Assembly (NCBI GenBank): GCA_021808485.1 | Contig: JAKBBN010000035.1 | Location: 2,240 to 34,245, forward strand | Length of the DNA stretch: 32,006 bases | DNA from: Planctomycetota bacterium | GTDB lineage: Bacteria; Planctomycetota; Phycisphaerae; WQYP01 | Direction: 5' to 3' | Shown here: piece by piece, positions 15,644 through 24,504 of the stretch | How positions within the stretch are numbered: position 1 is the first letter of the stretch | Layout: the number at the start of each line of letters is the position of its first letter | The notes under the pieces: generated by a model | Seen by the model: only the letters and a program-made list of their open reading frames with translations | Database searches by the model: none | Told to the model about the DNA's origin: nothing | Position numbers and translations under genes: made by a program

Positions 15644-18600
15644 TATGTCAAGGCAATAGTCTCGGCGGCGCGTATTATGACCGGTCCGAGCAATCCGGAC
15701 GCAACCAACGGGTCGTTTTTATGCCACAACTGCCATGTCGTGAAACTGATCCGGCCCGTGGGACTTTTCTTTCCTTCCAGCAGCCAGTTCGGCCATTGTT
15801 TCAGTGTTCCATCCGGATTGCGCTCGCTGTCTTCCGGTAAAAACTGATCTCCAATCATGCGGTTTATCCATAGGTTGGTCACTTCCACGGACAATGTGTT
15901 TAGGCCCGGCTTCAATACGCCGGTAACATCCAAGCGCCAAGGCGGCTTCCAAAGCAGGTCCAGCTTGTGTCCGTTAAGTATCGCCCGCGCCATTACCGCC
16001 GCATTGCCCAGGTCAAGAAACTGACGGATGTGGCCGGCGAGCATTTCAGCCGGTGCAGTAAATTCCGTGGAATATTCCGCAGTTCCCGAAAAATATTTAA
16101 CTCCGTCCACCGGATGCTCACTTAGGCTTATAAGCTTGGGCAGCACCACCTGTGCCGGCGCGCCGCGGCCCGGCGGGAATTTCACGACCCATGGCGCGGA
16201 TAAGTCGAATGGCCGCGGAAGCGATGCGACCCGTGCGTGGCGAACCGCGCCGTCGCAGGTGGAGAATCCGTAATGTCCCGGAACAAACACGGTTGCGGAC
16301 AGAGCTTTGCCGGAAAAGTGTGTGATCTTGATCGAAAGTGCCGCATTGCCCTCTGTCAGCAGATCCGCGGTCTGGCCGTCAAGGAAGCTAAGTTGCCGCC
16401 GTTGACCGGCAATGGTCAATTCAATCCGCAGGGTCTTGACGACATCAAAAGCCGGATCGCCGCCAATCTGGGCAATTTGCACCACTGGAAATACGCTGTG
16501 CCCTTCACGGACAAGCTTGGCCACAATGGCCGTCACATTTTTGGTTCGGGCCGGATCGCCCGCCGGTCCATAGGTGGCGTGCAGAATTTCGATGGCGGCA
16601 TTACGGGCCGGCGATCCAAAAACAGGGGTGTTATTAAGCGTGACGCGTGCAATTCCGCCCCTGCTTTGCGTGGCGCGGCTGAACACAACAAATACAGACT
16701 CCTTCCATTCCAGCCGTAAGGCGACATGTGTCACCTTGCGGTTACCATCCTGCGACCAGATTACCGCCGGCTCAATGGCGCCCGTCTGTGGATTCCATAT
16801 TTCCGGTTCGCGTCCGGTTATGCGAAATGTGCAGTTGGCGTTGACGGCGTTTTCCGTCATGTTGGCGATAAAATAAATATCCGCATCGTCGGTTCGCCGA
16901 TGTGCAAAGTGCAATTGCGAATCACTGGTAAAATCAGGCGGAATCCGTTTTTCCTTCAGGACCTGCGCGGGTGTTTTGTCCGTAATCATTCTGCCGCCGG
17001 ACCAGATCTCATCCGCGAGTTCGGAAACTTTCCGGTCGCAGGCGGGGTAAGCCGAAAGACTGGGCGATTTGACCGGCCTGGTTTTACCGACAATGGTTGC
17101 GCCGGCGTCCGCCAGGGCTTTTATTCCGGTCAGCAATTCCGCGGTCATGCAGGGCGAATCCGGCAGTACCAGCATGCGGTATTTCATGCCGTCGGGCAGA
17201 ACCAGGTCTCCGTTGTCCACCCGCAGGCGGGTAAGCACCGCCTCCGCCGGGCAGCCGTCACATTTGTAATTGGGTACATAAGATGGATCACCGGCGCCCG
17301 GGATGGAAGGACAGCCGGAAGGCGCGCCTTCGGGCTGCATGTACAAAACGTCCGCCACCCAATGGCCCTGCCGCAACAGATGCTGACATCGCGCGACGTA
17401 CCGATGCCATGAAAGGGACTGCTTCCACCATGTCTGGGTGCGTTCATAATGCAGGCCCCACGGCCCCATGGAAACGCCGGGTGCGACATTTAAAAACGGC
17501 TGCATCGCGTAGCGGTGCACCACGAACCGGTTGACTCCCTGGCAAAAGGCCCAGTCACCGATATCCTTGACCACCGCCGGGTGTCCCTGCCAGCGTTCGT
17601 TGCTGTCGGCGGTAAACGTCTCTTGCCCAATAATCCGCCTGCCGTAAACATGGCCCGCGGAGGTCATTTCAGTTACGGAATAGGCGGCGCCGAACCGGCT
17701 CCAGGACCATAACTCGGACATCGGCTCAACGGCGGTTCCGCCGTAGTGCATTTCGTCTACCGGCACGCCCGAATAGCCTTCTATGGAGAGTCGCAAGCCG
17801 TGCTTTTCCGCCAGGTCGCGCATGCAGATGGAATAATTTTCCACGAGCAGTTCTGAAATCGTTTTACGCAGGTCCCAGAGGAACATTTCCGATTCTTCCA
17901 GGCTGGCCACCACCTGTCCGGTCATGACGGGCAGCCAGCGGCGAAGGTCATAGCCGCGGCGGGTCTTAAAATCCTGCGGGAAAGTTCGGGTCCAGTTCTG
18001 TGAGCCGGTTTCCCAACTGTCAATATGTGTACTGACCAATGTTCCGCCGGCAAGCGGCCCCGCCTTGGCAATCAGTTTTGCCATCAAATGTTCAAAATGA
18101 AATGCCGTGGCCTTTTTGCTTAACTTGTCCGTTTCCAATCCCAGTCCGCCGGCCGGCGCTGGGTGGTTATCCACACCGGTAGTGGTGTGGCCAAAACGCA
18201 GAACCGTCCAGTTGTTCGCCGGAGCGTCCCATAAAAGTCGTCCATAGGCGTTGGTCCGGCCGGTTAAATCAATGATTCGGTTTAATCTCACAACCTCGCC
18301 GGCAGGCAGGCGGGGCCATTTGGCCTGCGCGGCGATGCCGTCCTCTGTTACCACTTCGGTCTCGCCTGCAAGATCGGAAATGGTGAATGGTTTTCCATGA
18401 ACGGCCGCCGCCGGCGTGGGAAACGCAATCACGAAGACATCCTGATAATAACCATTATTGCCGGCAGGTTGGGGAAGCATGACATCCACCTTGCCGCCGC
18501 CCTTGACGGCGGTACTGGTCCACACCAGGCGTTGCATGGAAAGTTCCGGTGTGATCCACGGACCGCCGCTTCCGCACCAGCCCGCATCGTTGGTCATGTT

Positions 18601-19017
18601 AATTTGCAGTCCCAGGCGGGCCGCCTCGGCGCAGATAAACCCAAACATATCGCGCCACTCCGGACTGCCGAAGCGTACCGGTCCGGGCGGAGTTCCCTGG
18701 GCAACTTCCATGATCAGCACGCCGCCGATACCCGCCGCCTTCATCGCTTCGAGGTCTGCCGTGACTCCCTGGCGGGTCAGATTCCCGTCCAGAAAAAACC
18801 AGTAGACCCACGGGCGGGCGCTGTCCGGCGGTGAAGGAAATGCACGAACCAATTGATCGTACGGTATGGACTCCGGTTGGTCCGATGTGACGGCCTGCGG
18901 CAAGACGGCGGGCGCCTTTTCGTCGCTTGCCCAGGTCTTCCCCGTAATACCCGTAACAATGATAAAGCCCGATGTGCTGGAAAGCTTGACAAAATCACGG
19001 CGGTTCATTGGGGGCAT
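15643..19017 (-). CDS. GH106-like glycoside hydrolase (alpha-L-rhamnosidase family), Tat-exported
   Basis: A very large 1124-residue secreted enzyme. The N-terminus MPPMNRRDFVKLSSTSGF carries twin arginines at 6-7 in a Tat-type signal. The body resembles Glyco_hydro_106 proteins: WVYWFFLDGNLTRQGVTADL (about 70-89), where the family has a W.WPGG-like start followed by L..MK.AGIGGVLIMEV, then MTNDAGWCGSGGPWI (about 140-154), and the later SWETGSQNWT and EGYSG segments. The C-terminal ~250 residues form beta-sandwich domains with LNGHKL and LKPGLNTLSVEV, as in galactose-binding modules of GH106 and GH2 enzymes. GH106 members remove rhamnose from pectin or other decorated glycans; the exact substrate is not readable. 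The ATG at 19015-19017 has AGGGA upstream. It stands alone among housekeeping genes. Confidence 0.85.
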   Translation of the reverse strand: MPPMNRRDFVKLSSTSGFIIVTGITGKTWASDEKAPAVLPQAVTSDQPESIPYDQLVRAFPSPPDSARPWVYWFFLDGNLTRQGVTADLEAMKAAGIGGVLIMEVAQGTPPGPVRFGSPEWRDMFGFICAEAARLGLQINMTNDAGWCGSGGPWITPELSMQRLVWTSTAVKGGGKVDVMLPQPAGNNGYYQDVFVIAFPTPAAAVHGKPFTISDLAGETEVVTEDGIAAQAKWPRLPAGEVVRLNRIIDLTGRTNAYGRLLWDAPANNWTVLRFGHTTTGVDNHPAPAGGLGLETDKLSKKATAFHFEHLMAKLIAKAGPLAGGTLVSTHIDSWETGSQNWTRTFPQDFKTRRGYDLRRWLPVMTGQVVASLEESEMFLWDLRKTISELLVENYSICMRDLAEKHGLRLSIEGYSGVPVDEMHYGGTAVEPMSELWSWSRFGAAYSVTEMTSAGHVYGRRIIGQETFTADSNERWQGHPAVVKDIGDWAFCQGVNRFVVHRYAMQPFLNVAPGVSMGPWGLHYERTQTWWKQSLSWHRYVARCQHLLRQGHWVADVLYMQPEGAPSGCPSIPGAGDPSYVPNYKCDGCPAEAVLTRLRVDNGDLVLPDGMKYRMLVLPDSPCMTAELLTGIKALADAGATIVGKTRPVKSPSLSAYPACDRKVSELADEIWSGGRMITDKTPAQVLKEKRIPPDFTSDSQLHFAHRRTDDADIYFIANMTENAVNANCTFRITGREPEIWNPQTGAIEPAVIWSQDGNRKVTHVALRLEWKESVFVVFSRATQSRGGIARVTLNNTPVFGSPARNAAIEILHATYGPAGDPARTKNVTAIVAKLVREGHSVFPVVQIAQIGGDPAFDVVKTLRIELTIAGQRRQLSFLDGQTADLLTEGNAALSIKITHFSGKALSATVFVPGHYGFSTCDGAVRHARVASLPRPFDLSAPWVVKFPPGRGAPAQVVLPKLISLSEHPVDGVKYFSGTAEYSTEFTAPAEMLAGHIRQFLDLGNAAVMARAILNGHKLDLLWKPPWRLDVTGVLKPGLNTLSVEVTNLWINRMIGDQFLPEDSERNPDGTLKQWPNWLLEGKKSPTGRISFTTWQLWHKNDPLVASGLLGPVIIRAAETIALT

Positions 19018-19088
19018 AGTCGAGTTCCCTGGTTTAAGTTAACAGAGCGCCGCAACCTGCGATGCCCGCGGACCGGTTTTGCCATCCG

Positions 19089-19121
19089 TCCGATGAATCA
19101 GATGCTGACGCGTTCATCGGA
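19089..19121. promoter_or_regulatory. perfect 9-base inverted repeat upstream of the GH106 gene
   Basis: TCCGATGAA (19089-19097) and TTCATCGGA (19113-19121) are exact inverted copies with 15 bases between. The element lies about 70-105 bases before the GH106 start and downstream of thiG. No T run follows on the minus strand, so a terminator for thiSG is less likely than an operator or a leader hairpin. No regulator could be matched to it. Confidence 0.4.
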
Positions 19122-19252
19122 GTTTCAATAAAATCTATACCATGAAACGCCCGGGTCGCCGGTTTATTGTTCCAATAGCTACGAATTCGGTTGCAGCACA
19201 AAAGCCCGGCCGCTTGACCGCGGCTATGATCCAGGTCTTCTGTGGTTTTTCA

Positions 19253-20071
19253 TCAGCCGTTGATGCGGCCTTCCCATGGACTGCTGGCTGTGGCATACAG
19301 TTTCCGCGGTATGCGCCCGGCCGCACCGGCCAGCCGTCCGGCTTCGGTGGCCAGCGCCATGGCCGCGGCCATCTTGACCGGGTCTTTGGCGCCGGCAATG
19401 GCCGTATTCAGCAAAACGCCATCTACGCCAAGCTCCATGGCGGCGGCAACATCACTGGCGGTTCCCACGCCGGCATCCACGATAACCGGATAAGCCGGGT
19501 CGTTGTGTTTGAGTTCTTCCAGAATTATGCGAATTGCATTGGGGTTCAGCACACCCTGCCCGGAACCGATGGGTGATCCGGCGGGCATCACCGCCGCCGC
19601 GCCGGCTTCTTTAATGCGCTTGCAGAGCATTACATCATCCGAACAGTAGACCAGAACGTGAAATCCCTCGGCCACCAGAATTTTTAACGCCTCCAGCGTG
19701 CCCAGCGGCTCTGGAAGCAGTGTTTTGGTGTCGCCAAGGCATTCCAGCTTCACCCATTGCGATCCCTGGTATCCGGAACCTTCCAGCAGTTCACGGCCGA
19801 GCCGCGCCACCCGCACCACCTCATCCGCCGTAAAGCAACCGGCCGTGTTCGGCAAAAGAATGTATTTGCCCGGATCAATAAAATCCAGAATATTGCGGCC
19901 AGAATTTTTGTCCACCAGTCTTTCCCGCCGCACCGCCACGGTCACGCAGTTGGTCCGGCTTTCCGCGTGGCATTGTTGCATAAGTTCCAGGGATGAATAC
20001 TTGCCGGTGCCGACAATCAGGCGTGAATTGAGGGTATAGGGGCCTATTTTTAATTCTTGATCCGTCATCAT
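19253..20071 (-). CDS. thiG: ThiG, thiazole synthase
   Basis: Forms the thiazole phosphate half of thiamine from deoxyxylulose phosphate, dehydroglycine and ThiS-thiocarboxylate, in the cytoplasm. The 272-residue protein is a typical TIM-barrel Thi[13 protein letters not shown] near 16-27, CVTVAVRR (42-49), NTAGC (75-79), QWVKLE with the Schiff-base lysine K108, [12 protein letters not shown], and [20 protein letters not shown] for the phosphate site. ThiS lies 50 bases upstream in the same direction. The frame begins MMTD; either ATG (20069-20071 or 20066-20068) could be used. ThiF, ThiO or ThiH are not in the window, so the pathway must be completed elsewhere. Confidence 0.96.
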   Translation of the reverse strand: MMTDQELKIGPYTLNSRLIVGTGKYSSLELMQQCHAESRTNCVTVAVRRERLVDKNSGRNILDFIDPGKYILLPNTAGCFTADEVVRVARLGRELLEGSGYQGSQWVKLECLGDTKTLLPEPLGTLEALKILVAEGFHVLVYCSDDVMLCKRIKEAGAAAVMPAGSPIGSGQGVLNPNAIRIILEELKHNDPAYPVIVDAGVGTASDVAAAMELGVDGVLLNTAIAGAKDPVKMAAAMALATEAGRLAGAAGRIPRKLYATASSPWEGRING

Positions 20072-20121
20072 TTAATTTACCTGAAACTCGCTGATCGTTT
20101 CCATGCCACGCCCTTGCGCTG

Positions 20122-20322
20122 TCAGCCGCCGCCCACGAGCGTCACAATCTCCAGCCGGTCATGCGGTTTAATGCGGATGGAAAAAAAATCATGACGCCGC
20201 ACAATTTCGCCATTGATCTCCACCGCTACCCGCACCGCCGGCAGGTTATGCGATTCCAGCAGTTCGGCGATGCTGCTGTTATCCGCAATTGTCATGATTT
20301 TGCCGTTAAGCGTTATTTCCAT
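20122..20322 (-). CDS. thiS: ThiS, sulfur carrier protein
   Basis: A 66-residue ubiquitin-like protein ending in the invariant Gly-Gly (here GGG), whose C-terminal glycine is adenylated by ThiF and converted to a thiocarboxylate that supplies sulfur to ThiG. The VAVEINGEIVRR and DRLEIVTLVGGG segments are typical. It is the first gene of a thiS-thiG pair. It is divergent from dnaG; the ~110-base gap has no sequence resembling a TPP riboswitch. A TAAAAT about 14 bases before the ATG on the minus strand might be a -10 box, but no convincing -35 box accompanies it. Confidence 0.93.
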   Translation of the reverse strand: MEITLNGKIMTIADNSSIAELLESHNLPAVRVAVEINGEIVRRHDFFSIRIKPHDRLEIVTLVGGG

Positions 20323-20431
20323 ATCGAAATTTTACACTTAATCGGGATGGTTGGCACGCCTCCGGGAAAATGTCCGTCATAAAAATGCCGCTGACCTGCA
20401 TCAACGGCTTGTTGACGATAAAATAGAGTCA

Positions 20432-22300
20432 ATGTCAGACTCGGCCTATATCTTTCAGACTGTCCGTCAAGCCGCCCGGATCGAAGAAATCATCGGCGAG
20501 CATATCGCATTGCGTCCGGCCGGGCGGGAGCTTGTGGGCCTGTGCCCATTTCATGAAGACCGCCGACCGTCCATGTATATCAATCCCGGCAAACAGATAT
20601 TCTATTGCTTTGTGTGCAATTCCGGCGGCGATGTATTTCGGTTTGTACAGAATTATCACAAAATGACCCCGGGCGAGGCGTTACGATTCCTCGCCCAGCG
20701 CTACGGGATAAAACTGCCGGAATTCCGACCGAACGATCCGGGGCAGCAACAGCGTGCTTCGGCGCGGGAAAATATGCTTGCCGCCGCCGCGTGGGCCGCG
20801 CTCTGGTTTGCGGATAATCTGGAGAAGCCCTCCGGTGCCCAGTGCCGGGAGTATCTTGTGGGCAGAGGGCTCAGTACCGACACAATCCGGAATTTCGGGC
20901 TTGGTGCGGCGCCGGATAACTGGACGGCACTGGCCCAGGCGGCCGTTCGCGCCGGCGTCTCCGAGGAACATCTGCTGGGCGCCGGGTTGATCAAGCGACG
21001 GGCGGATGGCAGCCCGTTTGATGTATTCCGCAATCGGGCCATGTTTCCCATTCGTGATCAGTCCGGACGTGTGATTGCTTTTGGCGGGCGCACCCTTCCT
21101 CGAGCCCAAACTCCTTCGGCGGACGCCGCCGTTGCTGCCGCGGATTCCGGCGACGGACCCAAATATCTGAATTCCCCGGAAACAGCGATTTTTAATAAGC
21201 GGGACACGCTGTATGGTCTGGATGCCGCCCGGCAGTCGATTATTCGCGATAAAACCGTGGTCGTGGTGGAAGGTTACATGGATGTTATCGCCTGCCACCA
21301 GGTGGGTGTCACCAATGTCGTCGCCACGTTAGGCACCGCTCTGACGGAAAAACATGTTACCTTGCTGCGCCGCTTCGCCCAGAAGGTTGTTCTGCTTTTT
21401 GACAGCGATGATGCCGGCCGGCGAGCCGCCGATCGCGCCATTGAAATGATCCTGAAATATCCGCTTGATTCCCGCATTACACATGTACCCGACGGCAAGG
21501 ACCCATTTGATTTTTGCATGACCCATGGACCCGAACCGTTCAAATTATTGCTGGCTCGCGCGCCCGACGTTTTGGATTACAAATGGCAACAGATAGGCCG
21601 CGCCATGGACGCCGCGCCGTCCCTGGCGGAAAAACAGGCCGCATCCATGACTTTGCTGCGCCTCGCCGCCGCGGGCCTCACCGATCCTTCGACCGATCCG
21701 ATACGCCGTGGTCTGCTGGAAAAACATCTGGCGGATAAAATCGGCATGACTCCGGACCAGGTCAGAAAAATTGTTCGTCAAATGCCGCGCAGTCCGGATG
21801 CGGCGCCCGCGGGCAACTCGGATACTTCAACCGCACAAGCCGTTTCGACGGATAAGCTTTTCGCCGCAGAAGAATGGATTATCGGCGTTTTTCTGAATCA
21901 CCCGGCGCTCTGGCGGCAATTCGGGGCTGAATTTGACCTTGGTCTGTTTACCGCCGGGCCATTGGCCCTGCTGGCCCAACGGTTGATGGGTTATCTGGAA
22001 GGTGCAACGGATTTGGAACACTGTTCCATTGCGGAATTTATCGGCACTTTGGACGATGCCCAGCTTGTGACGCTGGCGGTCCGGGCGCAAAAGCGGTGCG
22101 AAAACGTGGTTGAACCGGCAAAAAACATGGCCGATACCCAGGCGGAGCTTCGCTACCAGCGGCGCGGCATTATTGGTCCGCCCGGTGCGGATGCGGCCGG
22201 CGAGCCGGAAGAACCGGCCGCGCGGCTGGCCCTGCAGCAAAAAGCGGCGCAGCACGGCCTCATGCGCCGTCAACTCGGCCCGCGCCCGCCCGGCCGTTGA
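20432..22300 (+). CDS. dnaG: DnaG, DNA primase
   Basis: Synthesises RNA primers at the replication fork. The 622-residue protein starts MSDSAYIFQTVRQAARIEEI. A CHC2 zinc finger follows (C38, H41, C59, C62 in CPFH and CFVC), then the RNA polymerase core domain with RNRAMFPIRD and FGGRTL. The TOPRIM motifs are VVVVEGYMDVIA and DSDDAGRRAA. The last ~200 residues correspond to the helicase-binding region and are poorly conserved, ending in an Ala/Pro/Arg-rich tail. The frame is open to an ATG at 20351, but the ATG at 20432-20434 matches the family start; its ribosome binding site is weak. The gene is divergent from thiS. The often-linked rpoD is not found downstream; dusB follows instead. Confidence 0.96.
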   Translation: MSDSAYIFQTVRQAARIEEIIGEHIALRPAGRELVGLCPFHEDRRPSMYINPGKQIFYCFVCNSGGDVFRFVQNYHKMTPGEALRFLAQRYGIKLPEFRPNDPGQQQRASARENMLAAAAWAALWFADNLEKPSGAQCREYLVGRGLSTDTIRNFGLGAAPDNWTALAQAAVRAGVSEEHLLGAGLIKRRADGSPFDVFRNRAMFPIRDQSGRVIAFGGRTLPRAQTPSADAAVAAADSGDGPKYLNSPETAIFNKRDTLYGLDAARQSIIRDKTVVVVEGYMDVIACHQVGVTNVVATLGTALTEKHVTLLRRFAQKVVLLFDSDDAGRRAADRAIEMILKYPLDSRITHVPDGKDPFDFCMTHGPEPFKLLLARAPDVLDYKWQQIGRAMDAAPSLAEKQAASMTLLRLAAAGLTDPSTDPIRRGLLEKHLADKIGMTPDQVRKIVRQMPRSPDAAPAGNSDTSTAQAVSTDKLFAAEEWIIGVFLNHPALWRQFGAEFDLGLFTAGPLALLAQRLMGYLEGATDLEHCSIAEFIGTLDDAQLVTLAVRAQKRCENVVEPAKNMADTQAELRYQRRGIIGPPGADAAGEPEEPAARLALQQKAAQHGLMRRQLGPRPPGR

Positions 22301-22373
22301 TCCGGCCCTCGCCCGCTCAAAAATCATTTCAGGCTTCACAAAAATGCAGCCGGTTCCGATAACGCGGATGCAG

Positions 22374-22403
22374 TTTACTGCGGATGCCCGGACCGTTTAC
22401 AAT
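22374..22403 (+). promoter_or_regulatory. possible promoter of dusB
   Basis: TTTACT (22374-22379) and TACAAT (22398-22403) are 18 bases apart in the 163-base gap after dnaG. Transcription would start near 22410, about 54 bases before the dusB ATG. Confidence 0.4.
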
Positions 22404-22463
22404 GCGTTTGGCCGAATGGCCGGAAGCGGATGATTCTCACCGTTTCATTAGCTGAAGACAGGT

Positions 22464-23516
22464 ATGCAGATCGGCAATCTAAAACTTCGCACGAACCTTC
22501 TGCTGGCGCCCATCGCCGGTTACTGTGATGTTTCGTTTCGTCTGGTGGCCAGATCATGCGGCGGCGTGGGGCTGGCCTGTACTGATCTTCTCTGTCCGGA
22601 GGGGGTTTTGCGGGAAAACAAACGGTCTATGGAACTTGCCGCCACCTGCCCGGCGGATCAGCCCCTGGCCATGCAACTCTACGGCTCGGACCCGGAAAAG
22701 CTCTGTGATGCCGCACGCTGGGCCCAAGACCATGGCGCAAGCATCATTGATATCAATATGGGCTGTCCCGTGGATAAAATAACCAAGCGCGACGGCGGAT
22801 CGGCGTTGCTGTGCAATCTTTATTCCACGCTTGCCATTGCGGAAAAAGTATCCCGCGTCGTTCGCGCCATTCCGTTGACCGCCAAAATGCGCCTCGGCTG
22901 GGATGATCAGCGGCTGGTCGCTCCGTTTCTGGCAAACAGGCTCGAACAACTCGGTTTTGCCGCCGTCACGATTCACGGCCGCACGACTGAAATGAAATTT
23001 CAGGGAGCCGTACGCCTGGATGGGATCGCGGAAGTGGTGGCCGCGGTGGAGCGGATTCCGGTGATCGGCAACGGTGACATTCAAACGCCGCAGGATGCGG
23101 CGGAAATGATCCGGCGCACCGGGTGTGCGGGCGTGATGATCGGCCGTGCCGCCCTGTCCAAGCCGTGGATATTCCGCGATATCCACACTTATTTGGCCAG
23201 CGGCGTGATTCCGCCGGAACCGGATATCGAAGCCAAATGCCGCCTGATGCGCGACCATTTTTACAACCTCATCCGGTTTCGCAATCAGCGGGTGGCGGTG
23301 TGTGAATTTCGCAAGCGGATCAGTTGGTATGCCAAGCACATGAATCCGTGCAGAATCCTGCGCGATTCCATGCGGGTCATTGAGTCCCCTGCGGATTTCG
23401 ACGCCGCCATTGACCGATTTTTGCGCTCGCGCCGCGCTGCCGGAAGCGGCAACGCCGCCGGGAAATGCACGGATCAGGAAGAAGCTGATATCGGCCTTAT
23501 GTCGCCGGCTGCCTGA
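22464..23516 (+). CDS. dusB: tRNA-dihydrouridine synthase, DusB type
   Basis: A 350-residue FMN enzyme that reduces specific uridines in tRNA to dihydrouridine. Dus signatures are clear: LLLAPIAGYCDVSFR (about 12-26), QLYGSDPE, INMGCPVDKITKRDGGSALL with the catalytic Cys C101, TAKMRLGW, VTIHGRTTEMKFQG, VIGNGDIQTPQDA for FMN phosphate binding, and GVMIGRAALSKPWIF. The C-terminal helical domain with EFRKRISWYAK resembles DusB. The last ~25 residues (after FLRSRRAAG) are low complexity. It begins MQIGNLKLRTN at the ATG 22464-22466, just after an AGACAGGT sequence. The yggS gene follows by about 110 bases in the same direction. Confidence 0.94.
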   Translation: MQIGNLKLRTNLLLAPIAGYCDVSFRLVARSCGGVGLACTDLLCPEGVLRENKRSMELAATCPADQPLAMQLYGSDPEKLCDAARWAQDHGASIIDINMGCPVDKITKRDGGSALLCNLYSTLAIAEKVSRVVRAIPLTAKMRLGWDDQRLVAPFLANRLEQLGFAAVTIHGRTTEMKFQGAVRLDGIAEVVAAVERIPVIGNGDIQTPQDAAEMIRRTGCAGVMIGRAALSKPWIFRDIHTYLASGVIPPEPDIEAKCRLMRDHFYNLIRFRNQRVAVCEFRKRISWYAKHMNPCRILRDSMRVIESPADFDAAIDRFLRSRRAAGSGNAAGKCTDQEEADIGLMSPAA

Positions 23517-23626
23517 CCGGCTCAATGAAAACCCGGTGGTTTGCCGAATAGGCCGTCCGCCGGGGGATTGCGGATTGTCCGCGTCAACGCCCGGACCACT
23601 GGTCCGGCGCCGCCGGACGGAATGCG

Positions 23627-24457
23627 ATGAAACATATGATGCAAACAAATATCACCAGTCCTGCTGACGTGAAGGCGAATCTGCGGCATGTTCAGTCACG
23701 GATCGCCGCCGCCGCAGCGCGGGCGCGGCGGAATCCGGCGGATATCACACTGGTCGCCGTTACCAAGAGCGGCACGCTTGAACAGATCGGCGAACTACTG
23801 CAGGCCGGCTGTCGCTCCTTTGGTGAAAGCCGCGTGCAGCAACTTCAATCGCGTGCGGCGGACCTCCGCAGTATGCTGGAAAAATCCGGCCCGAAGCTTG
23901 CGGTGCCGGATGCCGCCGCCCTCCCGGGCGCGGGTGTGCCGGTTCAGTGGCACATGATCGGCCATTTGCAGACCAATAAAGCTTCGGCCGCCGTTACCCA
24001 TTCCCATCTGATTCACAGTGTGGATTCCCTGCGGCTTATTGAATTGCTGGGAGACATCGGCGTCCGCCGCGGAATTCAAGTTCCCATTCTCCTGGAAATC
24101 AATACCACGGACGATCCGAACAAATTCGGCATGGCGCCCTCCGCGGCCTTCCATATGGCGGAGGAAGTGGCCGATGTTCCCGGCCTGAAATTCATGGGGC
24201 TGATGACCATGGCCCGGCATTCGAAAAATCCGGCCGACGCGAGGCCGGCATTCGTGCGGCTTCGCGAACTTTTTGAGGACATTGCCGCAAGGAAAATCGG
24301 CGGCGAATATTTCAAGCATTTATCAATGGGGATGAGCGGGGATTTTGAAATCGCCATTGAGGAGGGGGCAACCATCGTCCGGGTCGGGTCGGCGCTTTTC
24401 GAGCCATGTCCCGCCGCCGGAGATCCGCTGCCCGCAACCGCATGCCGCACCGGCTGA
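23627..24457 (+). CDS. yggS: YggS-family pyridoxal phosphate homeostasis protein
   Basis: A 276-residue cytoplasmic PLP-binding protein with no known catalytic reaction; YggS/PLPBP members keep the free PLP pool and amino acid metabolism in balance. The PLP lysine is K47 in TLVAVTKSG. Other family motifs are SFGESRVQQL, WHMIGHLQTNKA, SVDSLRL, LEINTTDDPNKFGM, GLKFMGLMTMA, LSMGMSGDFEIAIEEGATIVRVGSALF. About 25 residues between QSRAADL and VQWHMIG are an insertion rich in Pro and Ala (VPDAAALPGAG). The start MKHMMQTN is uncertain, since three ATGs lie within five codons. It converges with the ROK regulator gene, separated by 47 bases. Confidence 0.93.
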   Translation: MKHMMQTNITSPADVKANLRHVQSRIAAAAARARRNPADITLVAVTKSGTLEQIGELLQAGCRSFGESRVQQLQSRAADLRSMLEKSGPKLAVPDAAALPGAGVPVQWHMIGHLQTNKASAAVTHSHLIHSVDSLRLIELLGDIGVRRGIQVPILLEINTTDDPNKFGMAPSAAFHMAEEVADVPGLKFMGLMTMARHSKNPADARPAFVRLRELFEDIAARKIGGEYFKHLSMGMSGDFEIAIEEGATIVRVGSALFEPCPAAGDPLPATACRTG

Positions 24458-24504
24458 ACAAGCTTTGGTCCTGGCCGCCGCGAAAATCCGGATTCTGTCC
24501 TGTA

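Noticed and set aside
16237..17412. Two plus-strand frames inside the GH106 gene
   Set aside because: They are antisense shadows of a single uninterrupted 1124-codon gene.
20323..20431. TPP riboswitch upstream of thiS
   Set aside because: The gap is too short and contains none of the conserved TPP aptamer segments.
22554..23648. 364-codon minus-strand frame opposite dusB
   Set aside because: It mirrors the dusB coding frame, and its translation has no family features.
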